From Pirellulales bacterium (lineage in GTDB: Bacteria > Planctomycetota > Planctomycetia > Pirellulales > Lacipirellulaceae): a DNA stretch of 64,000 nt. The stretch spans positions 124,001 to 188,000 of the forward strand of contig JALHQZ010000003.1 of the NCBI GenBank assembly GCA_022841705.1, given 5' to 3'. Made by a program: the position numbers and the translations under genes. Below the pieces are notes generated by a model. The model was not told the DNA's origin and did no database searches. It saw only the letters and a list, made by a program, of their open reading frames with translations. Shown piece after piece: positions 1 through 8,155 of this stretch (positions are counted from its first letter, which is position 1; every line of letters begins with the position of its first letter).

Positions 1-813
1 CGCTTCGAGGAATTGGATTCGCATTGCGTGGCGTGGGAACAAACGCACGACGCGTGGGGCGGCCAAGCGCTGCGCGCAACCGGAACCATCGGCCCCGTGG
101 ATCGTAAGTTCGGCACGTTCACGCAAACCATCGCGCTCGTACCGGGCCGACCGTGGGCGGTGGTGACGATCACTTGGAAGTTGGCAGAAGCGTTGGTTGG
201 CGATCTAGCGGAAACTTCGCTGGCATATCGCTTAGCGTGGGGCGATGGCGGCGACATCGTCGTCGGCCGACAAGCTCAGAGCCACGCGGTGGGCAAGAGT
301 TTTCGCTCGGGCGATTTCGTCCACTGGGCCGATGCTTCGCCCCGGATCACGCTCGTGCCGTGGGACGCAGCCGCGCATCACCGGCGGAATGCGAACCAAC
401 TCGACACACCGCTCACCACTGGCAATTTCTTGGAGGGCTCGCAGCAATTCGCGCTCCTCCTCGGTTGCGATTACCCGTGGCCAGCCGCGCTGGAACTTTC
501 AGCGAATCTGGCAGGCGAACCGGCGCCGACGTTCGTGACCGGCACTCCCCTGGACCAAGCGTGGTGGCTGCACCTGAGTGCCCCGAATCTGTTGGTCACG
601 CGGATCGAAACGGACCAGGAGCAAGTACGGCTGCGAATCGTCGAAACCGAGGGCCGCTACACCACTGCCAAACTCCGCGGTTTCCGCCCCTTCACCACCG
701 CGACGCGGCTCGACCTAGCGGGCGGGCCCTACTGCAACCTACACGTGAACGACGGCGTCGTGGAAATCGAAGCCTCCCCCCACGACTGGTTCGAGGCCGC
801 CGTTTCGTGGTAG
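1..813 (+). CDS. Glycoside hydrolase family 38-like C-terminal region (5' partial)
   Basis: The reading frame is open from the first base, so the N-terminus lies outside the window and about 270 residues are visible. The fragment is all beta-type sequence. It has a segment like the central domain of alpha-mannosidases (GTFTQTIALVPGRPW) and a tail like their C-terminal sandwich (LRIVETEGRYTTAKLRGF, then a GPYCNLHVNDGVVEIE-type strand). The catalytic domain is not in the window, so substrate and activity cannot be judged. A GH38-like or other carbohydrate-active enzyme is inferred from the tail only. It ends 45 bases before cmk on the same strand. Confidence 0.5.
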   Translation, partial: RFEELDSHCVAWEQTHDAWGGQALRATGTIGPVDRKFGTFTQTIALVPGRPWAVVTITWKLAEALVGDLAETSLAYRLAWGDGGDIVVGRQAQSHAVGKSFRSGDFVHWADASPRITLVPWDAAAHHRRNANQLDTPLTTGNFLEGSQQFALLLGCDYPWPAALELSANLAGEPAPTFVTGTPLDQAWWLHLSAPNLLVTRIETDQEQVRLRIVETEGRYTTAKLRGFRPFTTATRLDLAGGPYCNLHVNDGVVEIEASPHDWFEAAVSW

Positions 814-858
814 GATCGTGCGTTCGCCCCCTTTTTGAGTGCAAGTTAGTTCCGCCGC

Positions 859-1548
859 ATGATTGTGACGATCGATGGCCCCGCGGGGGCCGGCAAAAGC
901 AGCGCTGCCCGCGCCTTGGCCGCCCGACTAGGCTTTCGCTTCCTCGATACGGGAGCGATGTATCGCGCTGTCACCTTGGCGGCAATTGAGCGGGGCGTTG
1001 ATCTCGAGGATGCGGACGCGCTCTTGGATGTCGCCAAGTCGATTCACATCGACCTGGCCGATGGCTTGGTGCAGCTCGATGGGCGCGACGTGACCCGGGC
1101 GATTCGCACGTTCGAAATCACCACCGCTACGCGGTACGCGGCCGACCACCCCGGCGTGCGTGCGCATCTTGTCGCCCTGCAACAGAAATGGGCCGACCAT
1201 TTGGATGTGGTGGCCGAAGGACGCGACCAATCGACGGTGGTCTTTCCTCACGCAGAGTGCAAAATCTACTTGACAGCCAGTGAAGAGGTGCGGGCCGATC
1301 GGCGGTATCTGGACATGGTAAACCGCGGCGAGCATGTAAGCCGAGCCGAAGTGCTCGATAAGCAGCGCGATCGAGACACCCGCGATTGCACCCGTGCGGT
1401 GGGCGCCCTCACCAAAACGCCCCAGCAAATTGAAGTGAATACTGACGGCATGAGCCAAGACCAAGTGGTCGAACGGCTGATGGAGTTGGTGCTGGAAAAG
1501 CAGACGGCCGCGGCACCTGCGACACCAAGTGAAGCGGCGCCGTCATGA
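859..1548 (+). CDS. cmk: Cytidylate kinase
   Basis: Phosphorylates CMP and dCMP with ATP in cytoplasmic pyrimidine nucleotide recycling. The 229-residue length is normal for the family. The P-loop GPAGAGKSS is at residues 7-15, the CMP-binding LDTGAMYRAVT segment at 29-39, and EGRDQSTVVFP at 120-130 matches the family EGRDIGTVVFP block with an unusual Gln-Ser in place of Ile-Gly. The lid-region arginines (RADRRY, about 145-150) are present. Its stop overlaps the plsC start by four bases (ATGA), so the two genes are very likely translationally coupled, an arrangement seen in many bacteria. Confidence 0.95.
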   Translation: MIVTIDGPAGAGKSSAARALAARLGFRFLDTGAMYRAVTLAAIERGVDLEDADALLDVAKSIHIDLADGLVQLDGRDVTRAIRTFEITTATRYAADHPGVRAHLVALQQKWADHLDVVAEGRDQSTVVFPHAECKIYLTASEEVRADRRYLDMVNRGEHVSRAEVLDKQRDRDTRDCTRAVGALTKTPQQIEVNTDGMSQDQVVERLMELVLEKQTAAAPATPSEAAPS

Positions 1549-2204
1549 GCACGCCCGCCGCTAATCGCGATGCAAAAGACGGCCCGAGTTGGCTGAGCCG
1601 CGCATGGTACAAGTTCAGCGCGAATAAGTATTGGTGCTTCTTTAAGCTATTTAACCGGCTGAGAATCACGGGAGCAGAAAAAACGCCGCTTACTGGGCCG
1701 TTGGTGGTGGTGGCCAATCACACCAGCTACTTGGACCCGCCGCTGTTGGGCGCCGTCGTGCCCCGGCAGCTCAGTTTCTTGGCCCGCGACACCCTCTTTC
1801 GCGGCCCGCTAGGCTGGTACATTTCGTCACTCGATGCGATTCCGATCGACCGCGACGGCACGGGCCTCGCCGGCCTCCGGTCAACGCTCACTCGGCTCAA
1901 GCGCAACGGCGCCGTGGTGGTTTTTCCCGAAGGAACGCGTTCGGAAGATGGCCAGCTTCAACCCCTCAAACCAGGCTTCCTGGTGCTGGTGCGCCGCGGT
2001 AAGGCGAACATCCAACCCATCGGCATGGCAGGGGTCATCAAGGCGCTTCCTCGCGGGCGGATTTTGCCCCGGCCGGCGAAGATTCGGGTCAGCTTTGGCG
2101 AGCCAATTACCGTTGAACAAGCGGCGGCACTGGATGACGAGTCGCTGCTCGCACTGGTGGCGGAGCGAATGCGGGCGGCGCTCACGGCGGCGGAACAAAG
2201 CTAG
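1545..2204 (+). CDS. plsC: 1-acyl-sn-glycerol-3-phosphate acyltransferase
   Basis: Transfers an acyl chain to lysophosphatidic acid to form phosphatidic acid at the inner membrane. The acyltransferase HX4D motif is NHTSYLD (His59, Asp64) and the substrate-binding motif FPEGTRS is at about 127-133, both at the expected spacing in a 219-residue protein. It starts inside the cmk stop (ATGA overlap). Its stop codon TAG sits in the palindrome CTAG, which also supplies the stop of the convergent small gene on the other strand, so the two genes overlap by four bases at their 3' ends. Confidence 0.93.
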   Translation: MSTPAANRDAKDGPSWLSRAWYKFSANKYWCFFKLFNRLRITGAEKTPLTGPLVVVANHTSYLDPPLLGAVVPRQLSFLARDTLFRGPLGWYISSLDAIPIDRDGTGLAGLRSTLTRLKRNGAVVVFPEGTRSEDGQLQPLKPGFLVLVRRGKANIQPIGMAGVIKALPRGRILPRPAKIRVSFGEPITVEQAAALDDESLLALVAERMRAALTAAEQS

Positions 2205-2524
2205 CGCAGAATCCCCGGCGACGGATTCGCCCCGTTTCCTTGTGGCGGCAAAACGAGTGGCTGCGGGCGGGCGGGTTCGGCAGGCGCGTTGAATGCGGTT
2301 TGAATCGCGCCCGGTTCCTCACGTTCCGGTGCTCCGCCGGGGCCGGCGAAACGCTGCACGGCCAAGAGGCCCACCAGCAGCACCGCCGCGGTCACCGTCG
2401 AGAGCGCCCACGCCGCTTGTTTGCCACCCAAGCGGTTGCGGTGGCGGCGGTGCGATTCATGCGACTCGTTCGGCGATGCGGAGCTTCGCACTGCGGGCGC
2501 GGGGGTTACGGTGGATTTCGTCAT
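2201..2524 (-). CDS. Small bitopic membrane protein downstream of rsmH
   Basis: A 107-residue protein with a basic His/Arg-rich N-terminus, one predicted membrane segment at about residues 38-58 (ALSTVTAAVLLVGLLAV) and a proline-rich outer tail. It overlaps the 3' end of rsmH by 68 bases in another frame. In the division/cell-wall cluster of many bacteria this slot holds ftsL, and the topology (short cytoplasmic N-terminus, one helix) fits. I see no leucine-zipper coiled coil after the helix, which FtsL requires, so no name is given. The start could lie further in. Confidence 0.6.
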   Translation of the reverse strand: MTKSTVTPAPAVRSSASPNESHESHRRHRNRLGGKQAAWALSTVTAAVLLVGLLAVQRFAGPGGAPEREEPGAIQTAFNAPAEPARPQPLVLPPQGNGANPSPGILR

Positions 2525-3329
2525 CGGTGGGGCGGATTGGTTTGGTCGTGAGCGTGCGAAGGCGCGGATCGCTCTTGAATGCTTCTTTAACGGGCCGATC
2601 TTCGAGCGAGTGAAAGCTGATCACGGCGAACCGCCCCCCCGGCTGCAGGCAGTCGGGAAGCCGCTGAAGGGCGAGCCGCACATGTTTAAGTTCGTCGTTT
2701 ACAGCAATCCGGAGCGCTTGAAAAGTGCGAGTTGCGGGATCAATGTGGGAATCGTAGTTTGCTGGCGCCGCTCGGCGGACGATTTCCGCTAGCTGGCGGG
2801 CCGTGGTGATGGGCGCTTGCCGCCGTTCTTCGACGATTCGCCGGGCGATCCGCCGACTGCAGCGCTCTTCGCCGTAGTTGAAGATGAGATCCGCCAAAGT
2901 TTCGGCGCTCATGCGATTAACGAGTCTGCTAGCAGGCTCGCCGGTAGTGGGATCGAACCGCAGGTCGAGTTCGCCGTCGCTGTGGAAGCTAAAACCACGG
3001 GTGTCGTCGGCGAGTTGGTCGCTCGACAGCCCCAGGTCGAGCAGGATGCCGTCCACTAAACCGACGCCCGCTTCTTCCAGCACGGCCGGCAGCTCGACGT
3101 AACTGGCGACCGCCACGCTCACCGGCAACCCGGCGAGCAGCGTTTCCGCGGCAGTGACGGCGGCGGGATCGCGATCCACCGCAATCACCCGGCCGGTGGG
3201 CGCCACGCGTTCCGCTAGCAGCCGCGTATGCCCGCCGCCGCCGAGCGTACCGTCGGCCATCAGCTTACCCGGCGCCGGGGCAAGCCACTCGAGGACTTCG
3301 GTCGGCATGACGGGGATGTGGATCGGCAT
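2457..3329 (-). CDS. rsmH: 16S rRNA (cytosine(1402)-N(4))-methyltransferase RsmH
   Basis: Uses S-adenosylmethionine to methylate N4 of C1402 in the 16S rRNA decoding centre. The 290-residue protein opens with the typical HIPVMPTEVLEWL, followed by the SAM-binding DGTLGGGGH at 26-34. Later blocks DGILLDLGLSSDQLAD and VISFHSLEDRPVK are hallmarks of the family. The first ATG is chosen because the opening aligns with the family start, although no Shine-Dalgarno is visible. The usual upstream mraZ is absent; queA is divergent instead, and no mur/fts genes follow. Confidence 0.95.
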   Translation of the reverse strand: MPIHIPVMPTEVLEWLAPAPGKLMADGTLGGGGHTRLLAERVAPTGRVIAVDRDPAAVTAAETLLAGLPVSVAVASYVELPAVLEEAGVGLVDGILLDLGLSSDQLADDTRGFSFHSDGELDLRFDPTTGEPASRLVNRMSAETLADLIFNYGEERCSRRIARRIVEERRQAPITTARQLAEIVRRAAPANYDSHIDPATRTFQALRIAVNDELKHVRLALQRLPDCLQPGGRFAVISFHSLEDRPVKEAFKSDPRLRTLTTKPIRPTDDEIHRNPRARSAKLRIAERVA

Positions 3330-3346
3330 GGGATTTTTTTGTGAGC

Positions 3347-3493
3347 GTTAGCCGCGGGGCTTATCCCCGCGTCCTTGATTCAGTCGCGGAACTTGTCCCC
3401 GCGATTGTGTTATCACGCGAGGTAACTGGTCTCGTTGCGGACTTCGCACCACAGGCCACCCCAGAAAACGAGGGGGCGAGCCCCGCGGCTAAC
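3347..3493. repeat. Inverted repeat between rsmH and queA
   Basis: Perfect 15-base arms, GTTAGCCGCGGGGCT at 3347-3361 and its reverse complement at 3479-3493, flank about 117 bases of the divergent rsmH-queA intergenic region. The left arm continues into a short second hairpin (CGCGGGGCTTATCCCCGCG). The 18 bases at 3344-3361 recur exactly at 41294-41311, so this is a dispersed element and not a local accident. No promoter was recognised inside. Confidence 0.8.
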
Positions 3494-3548
3494 CAGCGCC
3501 TCCAATTTACGGTAAATTCAACCTCGACCGCTAACCCACGCCGCTGCG

Positions 3549-4595
3549 ATGCCGAGCGAATTTCTCATCGATTACACCCTGCCGCCGGAGTTGATTGCGC
3601 AGCATCCGTTGCGGAACCGGGTTGATGCGCGGCTGATGATTGTTGATCGGACGAGCCAAACGATCGATCACGCTCACATTCGCGACCTGCCGGAGTTCTT
3701 GCGCAGCGGCGATCGAGTGGTGGTGAACGACACCAAGGTGCTGCCGGCGCAGCTGATCGGGCGGCGCGTGGGAACGGGTGGCGCGTGGCAAGGGTTGTAT
3801 TTGGGTTCGACGGAAGATGGGCATTGGCGGATCGTCTGCAAGACCCGTGGTAAGCTGAAGGCGGGCGATGCAGTGATGCTGGAAGATCGCGAAGGTCGGC
3901 CGAGCGAGAAGTTGTGGCTCTTGGAGCGCAGCGACGATGGCCAGTGGCTCGCCCACCCGGAAAACGACGATGACGCGGAGAAGATTCTGCTCCGGATCGG
4001 CCGAGTGCCGCTACCGCATTACATTCGCGATGGGCGGATGGTTGACGCCGACCTAACCGATTACCAAACGGTCTTCGCCCGCCATGCCGGCGCCGTGGCG
4101 GCGCCAACGGCAGGTTTGCATCTCACCAAAGAACTTTTGAGGCGGATGGCGGAGCAGCGGATCGATGTGAGCACCATCACGCTGCACGTGGGGCTTGGTA
4201 CGTTTCGGCCAATCACGGCGCCGACCATCGCCGAGCACCAAATGCACGCCGAGTGGTGCGAAGTTTGTGCGGCAGCGGCGGCGGACATCAGCGCCACACG
4301 CGCGGCGGGCGGACGGATTATCGCGGTTGGCACAACGAGTGTGCGCACGTTGGAATCGGCCGCTCAAGGTGGAACGATTGAACCGTTCAGTGGCGAGACC
4401 AACCTCTATATCTATCCGCCGTATGAGTTTCGTGTGGTCGATGGACTGCTGACCAACTTCCACTTTCCGCGCACCACGCTTTTGGTGCTGGTCGCCACGT
4501 TCGGTGGCGTGGAACTGATGCAGCGGGCTTACGATGAAGCTCTGCGGCAGAGATACCGGTTCTATAGCTACGGCGACGCGATGCTGATCTTGTAG
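3549..4595 (+). CDS. queA: S-adenosylmethionine:tRNA ribosyltransferase-isomerase
   Basis: Transfers and rearranges the ribosyl part of S-adenosylmethionine onto preQ1-modified tRNA to give epoxyqueuosine, a late step of queuosine synthesis. The 348-residue length is typical. Family blocks are visible in order: IAQHPLRNRVDARLMIVDR near the N-terminus, DRVVVNDTKVLPAQLIGRR at about 57-75, HAGAVAAPTAGLHLT, LHVGLGTFRPI, TTSVRTLESA, and LLTNFHFPRTTLLVLVATFGG near the end. It is divergent from rsmH and convergent with the Flp pilin gene. No other queuosine genes are in the window. Confidence 0.95.
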   Translation: MPSEFLIDYTLPPELIAQHPLRNRVDARLMIVDRTSQTIDHAHIRDLPEFLRSGDRVVVNDTKVLPAQLIGRRVGTGGAWQGLYLGSTEDGHWRIVCKTRGKLKAGDAVMLEDREGRPSEKLWLLERSDDGQWLAHPENDDDAEKILLRIGRVPLPHYIRDGRMVDADLTDYQTVFARHAGAVAAPTAGLHLTKELLRRMAEQRIDVSTITLHVGLGTFRPITAPTIAEHQMHAEWCEVCAAAAADISATRAAGGRIIAVGTTSVRTLESAAQGGTIEPFSGETNLYIYPPYEFRVVDGLLTNFHFPRTTLLVLVATFGGVELMQRAYDEALRQRYRFYSYGDAMLIL

Positions 4596-4609
4596 GTTGC
4601 CTGACCTAC

Positions 4610-4671
4610 AAAAAAACGCAGCTCTTCCAAGCCGGAGGCGGGGGCAGGTCGCCTCGGAGCGTCGGAAGAGC
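4610..4671 (-). terminator. Rho-independent terminator of the Flp pilin gene
   Basis: On the minus strand a nested hairpin has an outer stem GCTCTTCC/GGAAGAGC (4664-4671 and 4621-4628) and an inner stem from GAGGCG/CGCCTC. It is followed by TGCG and seven T residues (4616-4610). It lies about 165 bases past the pilin stop. A second small hairpin, TGTAGGT/ACCTACA at 4591-4610, overlaps the queA stop and could help end queA transcription. Confidence 0.7.
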
Positions 4672-4835
4672 CGCTGAAGGTTAGGCCGAATTCTCGCGGA
4701 ATTGTCACTTAGGAAACGAATCGGGCGCCAGTGAACGCGCCTGCGGGCACACAGCTTGGATCGGCCAGAACGAAGCTCGGCTTTACGGAAAACCGATGCA
4801 AAGCATGGCTCAAGTCCCGCACGCGCGGCCGGCAG

Positions 4836-5015
4836 CTAGGAACCAAACGCCCCGTTGATTTGCTGGGCCGAGGTCTCGAAGCTCCCGGCGGTTGCGTTCG
4901 CCATTTGATTAACGGCGCCCAAGCAGGCGACCACGATCATCGCCAAGAGCACGGCGTACTCAACCGCCGTGGGGCCATCTTCACTACGCAGGAACTTCCG
5001 GATTGCGTTGAACAT
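4836..5015 (-). CDS. Flp-family type IVb pilin
   Basis: A 59-residue protein with the Flp prepilin layout: a short charged leader (MFNAIRKFLRSEDG), then PTAVEYAVLLAMIVVACLG. The peptidase motif G/XXXXEY is met exactly, with Gly14 at the cut and Glu-Tyr at +5/+6, followed by the hydrophobic helix that packs the pilus core. Mature length would be about 45 residues. Flp pilins build Tad-type pili for adhesion, but no cpa/tad assembly genes are nearby, so this is an orphan pilin. A hairpin-T terminator follows. Confidence 0.87.
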   Translation of the reverse strand: MFNAIRKFLRSEDGPTAVEYAVLLAMIVVACLGAVNQMANATAGSFETSAQQINGAFGS

Positions 5016-5295
5016 AGCGCGACGCCCACTTTCCCGGCCGATTTTTGGCCGACATTTGCACAGAAGAGACTTGCCCGAGGCGAACTCTTTGGTCCGCCAC
5101 CTGAAGCTTACGTCACGTCAACGCGATTAGAGCCTCGGCGGCGCGAAGTTCACGCTGATCCCAAACCCTGTAGTTCGGATTGTGACGGTTACGAGAACCC
5201 GCCAGTTTCTGGCCACTTAATTGGACAGGACCAGCGCCACAAACGCCACATCGCCACAAAAGTCGGCGGTCCGACGCAAGTTTGGCGGTAAGCCG

Positions 5296-5628
5296 CTAGG
5301 CCTGGAAGGAGCTGCCGCAGCCGCAGGATTTCACAGCGTTGGGGTTATCGAACGTGAAGCCGCGGCGTTCGATCCCTTCGTAGAAGTCGACCGTGGTGCC
5401 ATCGAGATAGAGGGCGCTCTTCTTGTCGACCACCACCGGCACGCCGAAGAAATCGGTCTTCATGTCGGCCTTTTCGTCGAATTTGTCGTCGAAGCCCAGG
5501 TTGTAGCTGAATCCGCTGCAACCGCCCCCCATCACGCCAACGCGCAGGACATGACCTTCTCCCATTTGCTGATGGTCCATAATCCGCTTAACTTCGGTCG
5601 CCGCGCGCTCGGTGAGAATAACGCTCAT
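5296..5628 (-). CDS. A-type iron-sulfur cluster carrier (IscA/ErpA family)
   Basis: Carries and delivers Fe-S clusters to apo-proteins. The 110-residue protein has the three conserved cysteines: Cys37 in GGGCSGF, and Cys102 and Cys104 in SCGCGSS. The start is set by an AGGAG sequence nine bases upstream (5638-5642), one of the few clear Shine-Dalgarno sites here. An open frame upstream of this start has no family similarity. It lies 116 bases downstream of the cysteine desulfurase gene. Whether it is IscA, ErpA or SufA cannot be decided from sequence alone. Confidence 0.93.
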   Translation of the reverse strand: MSVILTERAATEVKRIMDHQQMGEGHVLRVGVMGGGCSGFSYNLGFDDKFDEKADMKTDFFGVPVVVDKKSALYLDGTTVDFYEGIERRGFTFDNPNAVKSCGCGSSFQA

Positions 5629-5744
5629 CTTGCAAAACTCCTGACTTTTGAAAACGGAACCATTCCCGATAGATTGGCCCGATCGGTTACTCTGTGAATT
5701 ATAGCAGCCCTGGCGGCCAGAAAAGAGGGTTCGGCGAAATTCCT

Positions 5745-6950
5745 CTACAACAACGTGCGTAACTGCCGAACGGCCGCAACGAGGCCGTCCGCCGCCTGTT
5801 CGATTTCTTCGGCCATCGTGAACCGACCGAGCCCGAATCGCAAACTGCTGCGGATTTGGCCTTCGCCGAGCCCCAGGGCGGCGAGCACGTGGCTGGGAGC
5901 TGGATCGCTGGAACTGCACGCCGCCCCGCTGCTGGCGGCGACATTTGGAGTACGGAGCAAAATGGCCTCCCCTTCGACATCGCTAAAGGAGACGTTCAGG
6001 TTGTGCGGTAGGCGGAGTGGTTCGCCGGATTCGTCCAACGCGTCGAGCACTGGGCCGATGAGCTCGACGCCGGGGAGTTCAGCGTGGAGCCGTCGCCAAA
6101 GTCGGGTTCGCAGCGTCGTGAGCCGGCATCCCGCGTCACTGGAGGAACGGGATGCCGCGTTATCGACGCACAACTCGACCGCCCGCGCAAACCCCACAAT
6201 CCCCGGTACGTTGAGCGTCCCGCTTCGCCGCCCTGCTTGCTGCCCGCCCCCATTGATCTGCGCATCAAGCCGCACGATCGGGTCGCGCCCTCGAACGTAC
6301 AACGCCCCAATCCCCTTCGGCCCGTACAGTTTGTGGGCGGTGAAACTCATCAGGTCCACGCCAAGCTCACGCACATGGACCGGAATCTTGCCGACCGCTT
6401 GCGTGGCATCGCAGTGCAGCAGCACGCCGCGTTCGCGGCAGATGTTCGCAATTTCGGCGAGCGGCTGAATCACACCAATTTCGTTGTTCGCGAGCATGAC
6501 ACTCACGAGGCAGGTGTCGTCCGTGATTGCGTCGGCCACTTGCTGTGGATCAAGCCGCCCTGCGTCCGTTTGGCCATGCGGAGCCACGGGCAGCAATGTC
6601 ACCTGGTAGCCCCGCTGCGCCAGCCGGGAGAGCGGATCGAGCACTGCTTTGTGCTCGGTCGCCACGCTGACCAGGTGATCGCCCCGCCGCCGCGTGCGCT
6701 CCGCCACGCCACGAATGGCGAGGTTGTTGCTCTCTGTTGCGCCGCTGGTGAAGACGAGCTCTTCAGGCGCGGCACCGATGGCATCGGCGATGGTCTCGCG
6801 ACTTCGCTCGACCGCTTCGCGAGCCGCTTCGCCGAACGGGTGAATGAGACTGCCTGCGTTGCCGTACTCTTCTGTGAAGTACGGCAGCATCGCTTCGACC
6901 ACTCGTGGGTCGCAGCGCGTGGTGGCGTGGTTGTCGAGGTAAATGGGCAT
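5745..6950 (-). CDS. Cysteine desulfurase (IscS/NifS type)
   Basis: A PLP enzyme that removes sulfur from cysteine as a persulfide for Fe-S clusters and tRNA thiolation. In the 401-residue protein, [11 protein letters not shown] opens the family, [11 protein letters not shown] is at 69-79, the PLP lysine is Lys207 in [12 protein letters not shown], and the catalytic cysteine is Cys345 in SSGAACSSS on the mobile loop. The internal start at 6950 is chosen because it matches the family N-terminus; the 47 residues upstream do not. The helix-hairpin-helix gene ends 16 bases upstream, so the three genes probably form one unit. Confidence 0.94.
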   Translation of the reverse strand: MPIYLDNHATTRCDPRVVEAMLPYFTEEYGNAGSLIHPFGEAAREAVERSRETIADAIGAAPEELVFTSGATESNNLAIRGVAERTRRRGDHLVSVATEHKAVLDPLSRLAQRGYQVTLLPVAPHGQTDAGRLDPQQVADAITDDTCLVSVMLANNEIGVIQPLAEIANICRERGVLLHCDATQAVGKIPVHVRELGVDLMSFTAHKLYGPKGIGALYVRGRDPIVRLDAQINGGGQQAGRRSGTLNVPGIVGFARAVELCVDNAASRSSSDAGCRLTTLRTRLWRRLHAELPGVELIGPVLDALDESGEPLRLPHNLNVSFSDVEGEAILLRTPNVAASSGAACSSSDPAPSHVLAALGLGEGQIRSSLRFGLGRFTMAEEIEQAADGLVAAVRQLRTLL

Positions 6951-6966
6951 GGGCCAATGCGGCGAT

Positions 6967-7284
6967 TTAATCCGCTTGCAGACGGTTCCTCCGGGTCTGT
7001 TTTGCCGGAGTTTTATTCCGCGCGGCAAGGCTTCGATCGGACCAAGCGTTCCAGCGCAAAAGCTCAGGATTCTCGCCGCCACCAGCGGCATAGATCGCCA
7101 TGCGGATTACATACAAATAATTGCGACTGGTCTTGTGAAGCTCTCGGGCGTTGGCCGCACACAACCGGTCGAAGAGCACTTCGGCCTGCGCGCCCATGAG
7201 CTGCCGCTGGCTGACGATTCCAATCCGCGCGAAGTCTTTGACGAATGTCTTGCCGATGCCGGGGATCTGCGCCAGGTCATTCAT
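6967..7284 (-). CDS. Helix-hairpin-helix protein, Cdd1 'pathogenicity locus' family
   Basis: A 105-residue protein. It opens with a helix-hairpin-helix (LAQIPGIGKTFVKDFARIGI, GIGKT at 9-13), has a LMGAQAEVLFDRLC segment, and ends its core with YLYVIRMAIYAAGG, an arrangement like the Cdd1/'pathogenicity locus' family (PF11731) of unknown role. The basic tail (RNKTPAKQTRRNRLQ) and the HhH fold suggest nucleic-acid binding, which is inference. It lies between the tRNA-Pro terminator and the cysteine desulfurase gene, 16 bases from the latter. Confidence 0.8.
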   Translation of the reverse strand: MNDLAQIPGIGKTFVKDFARIGIVSQRQLMGAQAEVLFDRLCAANARELHKTSRNYLYVIRMAIYAAGGGENPELLRWNAWSDRSLAARNKTPAKQTRRNRLQAD

Positions 7285-7288
7285 GGGT

Positions 7289-7328
7289 AAAAAAAGGGGA
7301 CATTCTACTTTTCAGCAGAATGTCCCCT
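7289..7328 (-). terminator. Terminator of tRNA-Pro
   Basis: The stem GGGGACATTCT/AGAATGTCCCC (arms 7317-7327 and 7296-7306 on the minus strand) is perfect over 11 bp with a 10-base loop, followed by seven T residues (7295-7289). It begins six bases after the tRNA 3' end and lies five bases before the helix-hairpin-helix start codon, so it separates the two. Confidence 0.9.
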
Positions 7329-7333
7329 CAAGG

Positions 7334-7408
7334 TCGGAGTGACAAGATTCGAACTTGCGACCCCCTGCTCCCAAAGCAGGTGCTCTAGCCAAGCTGAGCT
7401 ACACTCCG
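7334..7408 (-). tRNA. tRNA-Pro(TGG)
   Basis: The 75-base gene folds as a full cloverleaf on the minus strand. The acceptor stem is CGGAGTG/CACTCCG with discriminator A. The D arm is GCTC/GAGC. The anticodon stem CCTGC/GCAGG encloses loop TTTGGGA, giving anticodon TGG for proline. The T arm is GCAAG/CTTGT around TTCGAAT. The 3' CCA is not encoded (the next bases are CCT), so it must be added by nucleotidyltransferase. A strong terminator follows at once. Confidence 0.96.
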
Positions 7409-7495
7409 CTGACTGAAAAAAGTAGCTAGCGGAAGTATGACATCGTAGCCGATGGGGGAGTTCGCGGCAACTTCGGGCCCTTGCTAGCGAGCAAC

Positions 7496-7525
7496 AAAAA
7501 TGCCACGGCTCAAGTGAGCCGTGGC
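7496..7525 (-). terminator. Terminator of the PEP-CTERM operon
   Basis: A perfect 10-bp stem, GCCACGGCTC/GAGCCGTGGC (7502-7511 and 7516-7525), with a 4-base loop. On the minus strand it is followed by A and five T residues. It lies 31 bases after the CHRD gene stop. The flank CAACAAAAATGCC is the same as at the terminator of the S8 protease gene (33052 onward). Confidence 0.9.
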
Positions 7526-7555
7526 CTGAGTTTTCGCGAGGTTTTCCGCCAATCG

Positions 7556-8155
7556 CTACGCAGTGCGGCGATTGCGGCGGTAGGCGAAGAGCCCCACTCC
7601 CCAGAGCGCCAGCACCGCCACGGAACTCGGTTCCGGCACCGGGGTCAGGAACGCGCGGATTTCGCCCGGGTTGGCGAATGTCGAATGGATGTTCCAGTAG
7701 GCGCGGCCCGAATCGAACCCGGCGAGGAGCGCGGCGAATGCGGAGCCCGTTGTGCCGCCATTGGCGGTGATGAAGGCGGGGTTATAGCTGGAAGCCAGCG
7801 TCATATCGAACGTGCGGTCGTAGCTTCCCGATTTGCCACCTGCGGGAAAGTCGGGGAAGCTTGGGACCGGTGTCGCCACCCCTGCAGTCGAGACGCCGGG
7901 CACGGCGGTGCAGCAATGGATGTGCGAGTTGGTGACGTTCCCGGTGAGCCCGCTGAACTGCACTTGCACCCGCATGGTAAAGAGGTCGGTATCGACGGTG
8001 ACCAGCCCGGTTCCGGTCCCGAGCGAAGCGACCGGATTTGGCGCTTCATTGGCGCCATTCATGTTCAGCACGTTATAGCGCTGTTCGTGCGCGAGGCTCA
8101 CCGTCGCTCCGAGCGCCAGCGCGACGAGCGCCAGCAGATTGCGTGATCGAATCAT
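7556..8155 (-). CDS. CHRD-domain protein with PEP-CTERM anchor
   Basis: A secreted 199-residue protein. The signal peptide occupies about 1-22 (LLALVALALGATVSLAHE). The middle resembles CHRD domains, with the family features of a QFSGLTGNVTNSHIHCC histidine segment near 65-80 and a GRAYWNIHSTFANPGEIR block near 148-165. The C-terminus has a PEP-CTERM signal: VPEPSS at about 173, a hydrophobic helix and an Arg-rich end (YRRNRR). An exosortase would cut it at the envelope. Its ATG overlaps the upstream stop as TAATG, so it is translationally coupled. Function beyond surface exposure is unknown. Confidence 0.88.
   Translation of the reverse strand: MIRSRNLLALVALALGATVSLAHEQRYNVLNMNGANEAPNPVASLGTGTGLVTVDTDLFTMRVQVQFSGLTGNVTNSHIHCCTAVPGVSTAGVATPVPSFPDFPAGGKSGSYDRTFDMTLASSYNPAFITANGGTTGSAFAALLAGFDSGRAYWNIHSTFANPGEIRAFLTPVPEPSSVAVLALWGVGLFAYRRNRRTA

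Noticed and set aside
153..989. A 278-residue open frame on the plus strand across the glycosidase tail and cmk start
   Set aside because: It is in another frame of two supported genes, is Arg/Pro/His-rich without family motifs, and runs into the cmk coding start.
3330..3548. mraZ upstream of rsmH
   Set aside because: The gap holds only the inverted repeat; no frame encodes an AbrB-like MraZ protein.
4731..5291. A 186-residue plus-strand open frame between queA and the A-type carrier gene
   Set aside because: It is antisense to the Flp pilin and composed of low-information sequence without a start site or motif.
5629..5919. An N-terminal extension of the A-type carrier
   Set aside because: The upstream frame overlaps the 3' end of the cysteine desulfurase gene and has no family likeness, and a clear AGGAG site supports the internal start at 5628.
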